Assembly (NCBI GenBank): GCA_013390605.1
Contig: JACAUB010000001.1
Coordinates: 4,249,416-4,313,415 of the forward strand
From: Bacteroidota bacterium
GTDB taxonomy: Bacteria > Bacteroidota > Bacteroidia > Bacteroidales > Cfx3-03
Direction of reading: 5' to 3'
Length of the DNA: 64,000 nucleotides
Shown here piece after piece: positions 63,876-64,000 of the stretch (position 1 is the stretch's first letter; each line of letters starts with the position of its first letter). A program made the position numbers and the translations under genes. Under the pieces are notes generated by a model. That model ran no database searches. It saw only the letters and a program-made list of their open reading frames with translations, and was not told where the DNA came from.

Positions 63876-64000
63876 GTGAAATTATTTAGTGAATCCTTAT
63901 CACTATCCAATCCTGACAGGATTAAAAATTTCACTCGAAACATCCTTCATAATGAATCGATCACAAAAAAAATATGGTCGGATAATTATGATGTAATTTT
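63876..64000 (+). CDS. Possible 3'-truncated gene, GTG start, unknown product
   Basis: From GTG 63876 the frame stays open for 41 codons to the window edge; an in-frame TGA lies two codons upstream at 63870. The predicted start MKLFSESLSLSNPDRIKN is polar and not a signal peptide. There is no clear RBS or -7 element. In DNA this AT-rich an open frame of this length can occur by chance. I do not recognise a family. Confidence 0.35.
   Translation, partial: MKLFSESLSLSNPDRIKNFTRNILHNESITKKIWSDNYDVI

Noticed and set aside
63876..63934. GTGAAATT / AATTTCAC inverted repeat with an inner AATCCTG-A-CAGGATT palindrome
   Set aside because: Short arms in very AT-rich DNA that overlap a possible coding start; not distinguishable from chance.
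1..64000. CRISPR arrays, insertion sequences, tRNA or rRNA genes
   Set aside because: I looked for regular direct repeats, transposase motifs and tRNA-like T-loops in the gaps and found none.

Overview
The window is AT-rich chromosomal DNA from a member of the Bacteroidota, most likely a fermentative, Bacteroidales-like anaerobe. The evidence is a SusC/SusD pair, two sigma/FecR/TonB-receptor signalling sets with STN-domain receptors, TAnnTTTG-type -7 promoter elements instead of an E. coli -10, few Shine-Dalgarno sequences, and a C4-dicarboxylate and propionate enzyme set. No rRNA, tRNA, CRISPR array, prophage or insertion sequence was seen. A species cannot be named from the sequence alone.

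Layout. 1-1048: a chromate-transporter-family gene cut by the left edge. 1176-6352: ECF sigma factor, FecR anti-sigma, TonB receptor and a His-rich lipoprotein, followed by a strong terminator. 6675-7304: a histidine phosphatase. 7305-8233: a 929-bp gap containing several inverted repeats. 8234-15135: a PocR-domain histidine kinase, converging on a tight minus-strand operon (corrinoid-binding protein, MtaA/UroD-like methyltransferase with an altered zinc site, kinase with a DUF1638-like N-terminus), then a Crp/Fnr regulator. 15339-16205: a secreted sugar-isomerase-like TIM barrel. 16851-27776: a REC-PAS-GAF hybrid kinase, malic enzyme, malate dehydrogenase, Zn-cysteine-free sirtuin, FKBP, recX, prfB with a programmed +1 frameshift, an ArsC-like protein and fumarase. 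27872-37048: flavin reductase, GT39-like membrane glycosyltransferase, PHP-domain membrane protein, a three-gene biotin-dependent acyl-CoA carboxylase, polysaccharide deacetylase and thioredoxin-like protein. 37157-63633: a polysaccharide utilisation locus (PUL), all on the minus strand. A possible GTG-started gene leaves the right edge.

How the genes work together. Malic enzyme, malate dehydrogenase, fumarase and the propionyl-CoA-type carboxylase fit a succinate/propionate fermentation route. The PUL runs from its own ECF sigma and FecR pair, through an STN-bearing SusC and a SusD, then a terminator, then a long run of periplasmic enzymes: GH3, GH65-like, GH27, a SASA esterase, a metallophosphoesterase, a glycerophosphodiesterase, a lysoplasmalogenase-like protein, four DUF4434-type TIM barrels, a sugar porter and a TIM-barrel/formylglycine-enzyme-like fusion. 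The phosphodiesterase, phosphoesterase and alpha-glycosidases together suggest a glycerophosphate-bearing glycan or glycolipid as substrate. That is inference.

The most unusual locus is 8234-15135. It joins a corrinoid protein and a methyltransferase-like protein to a kinase whose N-terminus belongs to a family I associate with corrinoid methyltransferase clusters, opposite a second kinase with a PocR domain. No substrate methyltransferase or corrinoid reactivase is present in the window. This looks like a methyl-corrinoid or C1 sensing system rather than a catabolic one.
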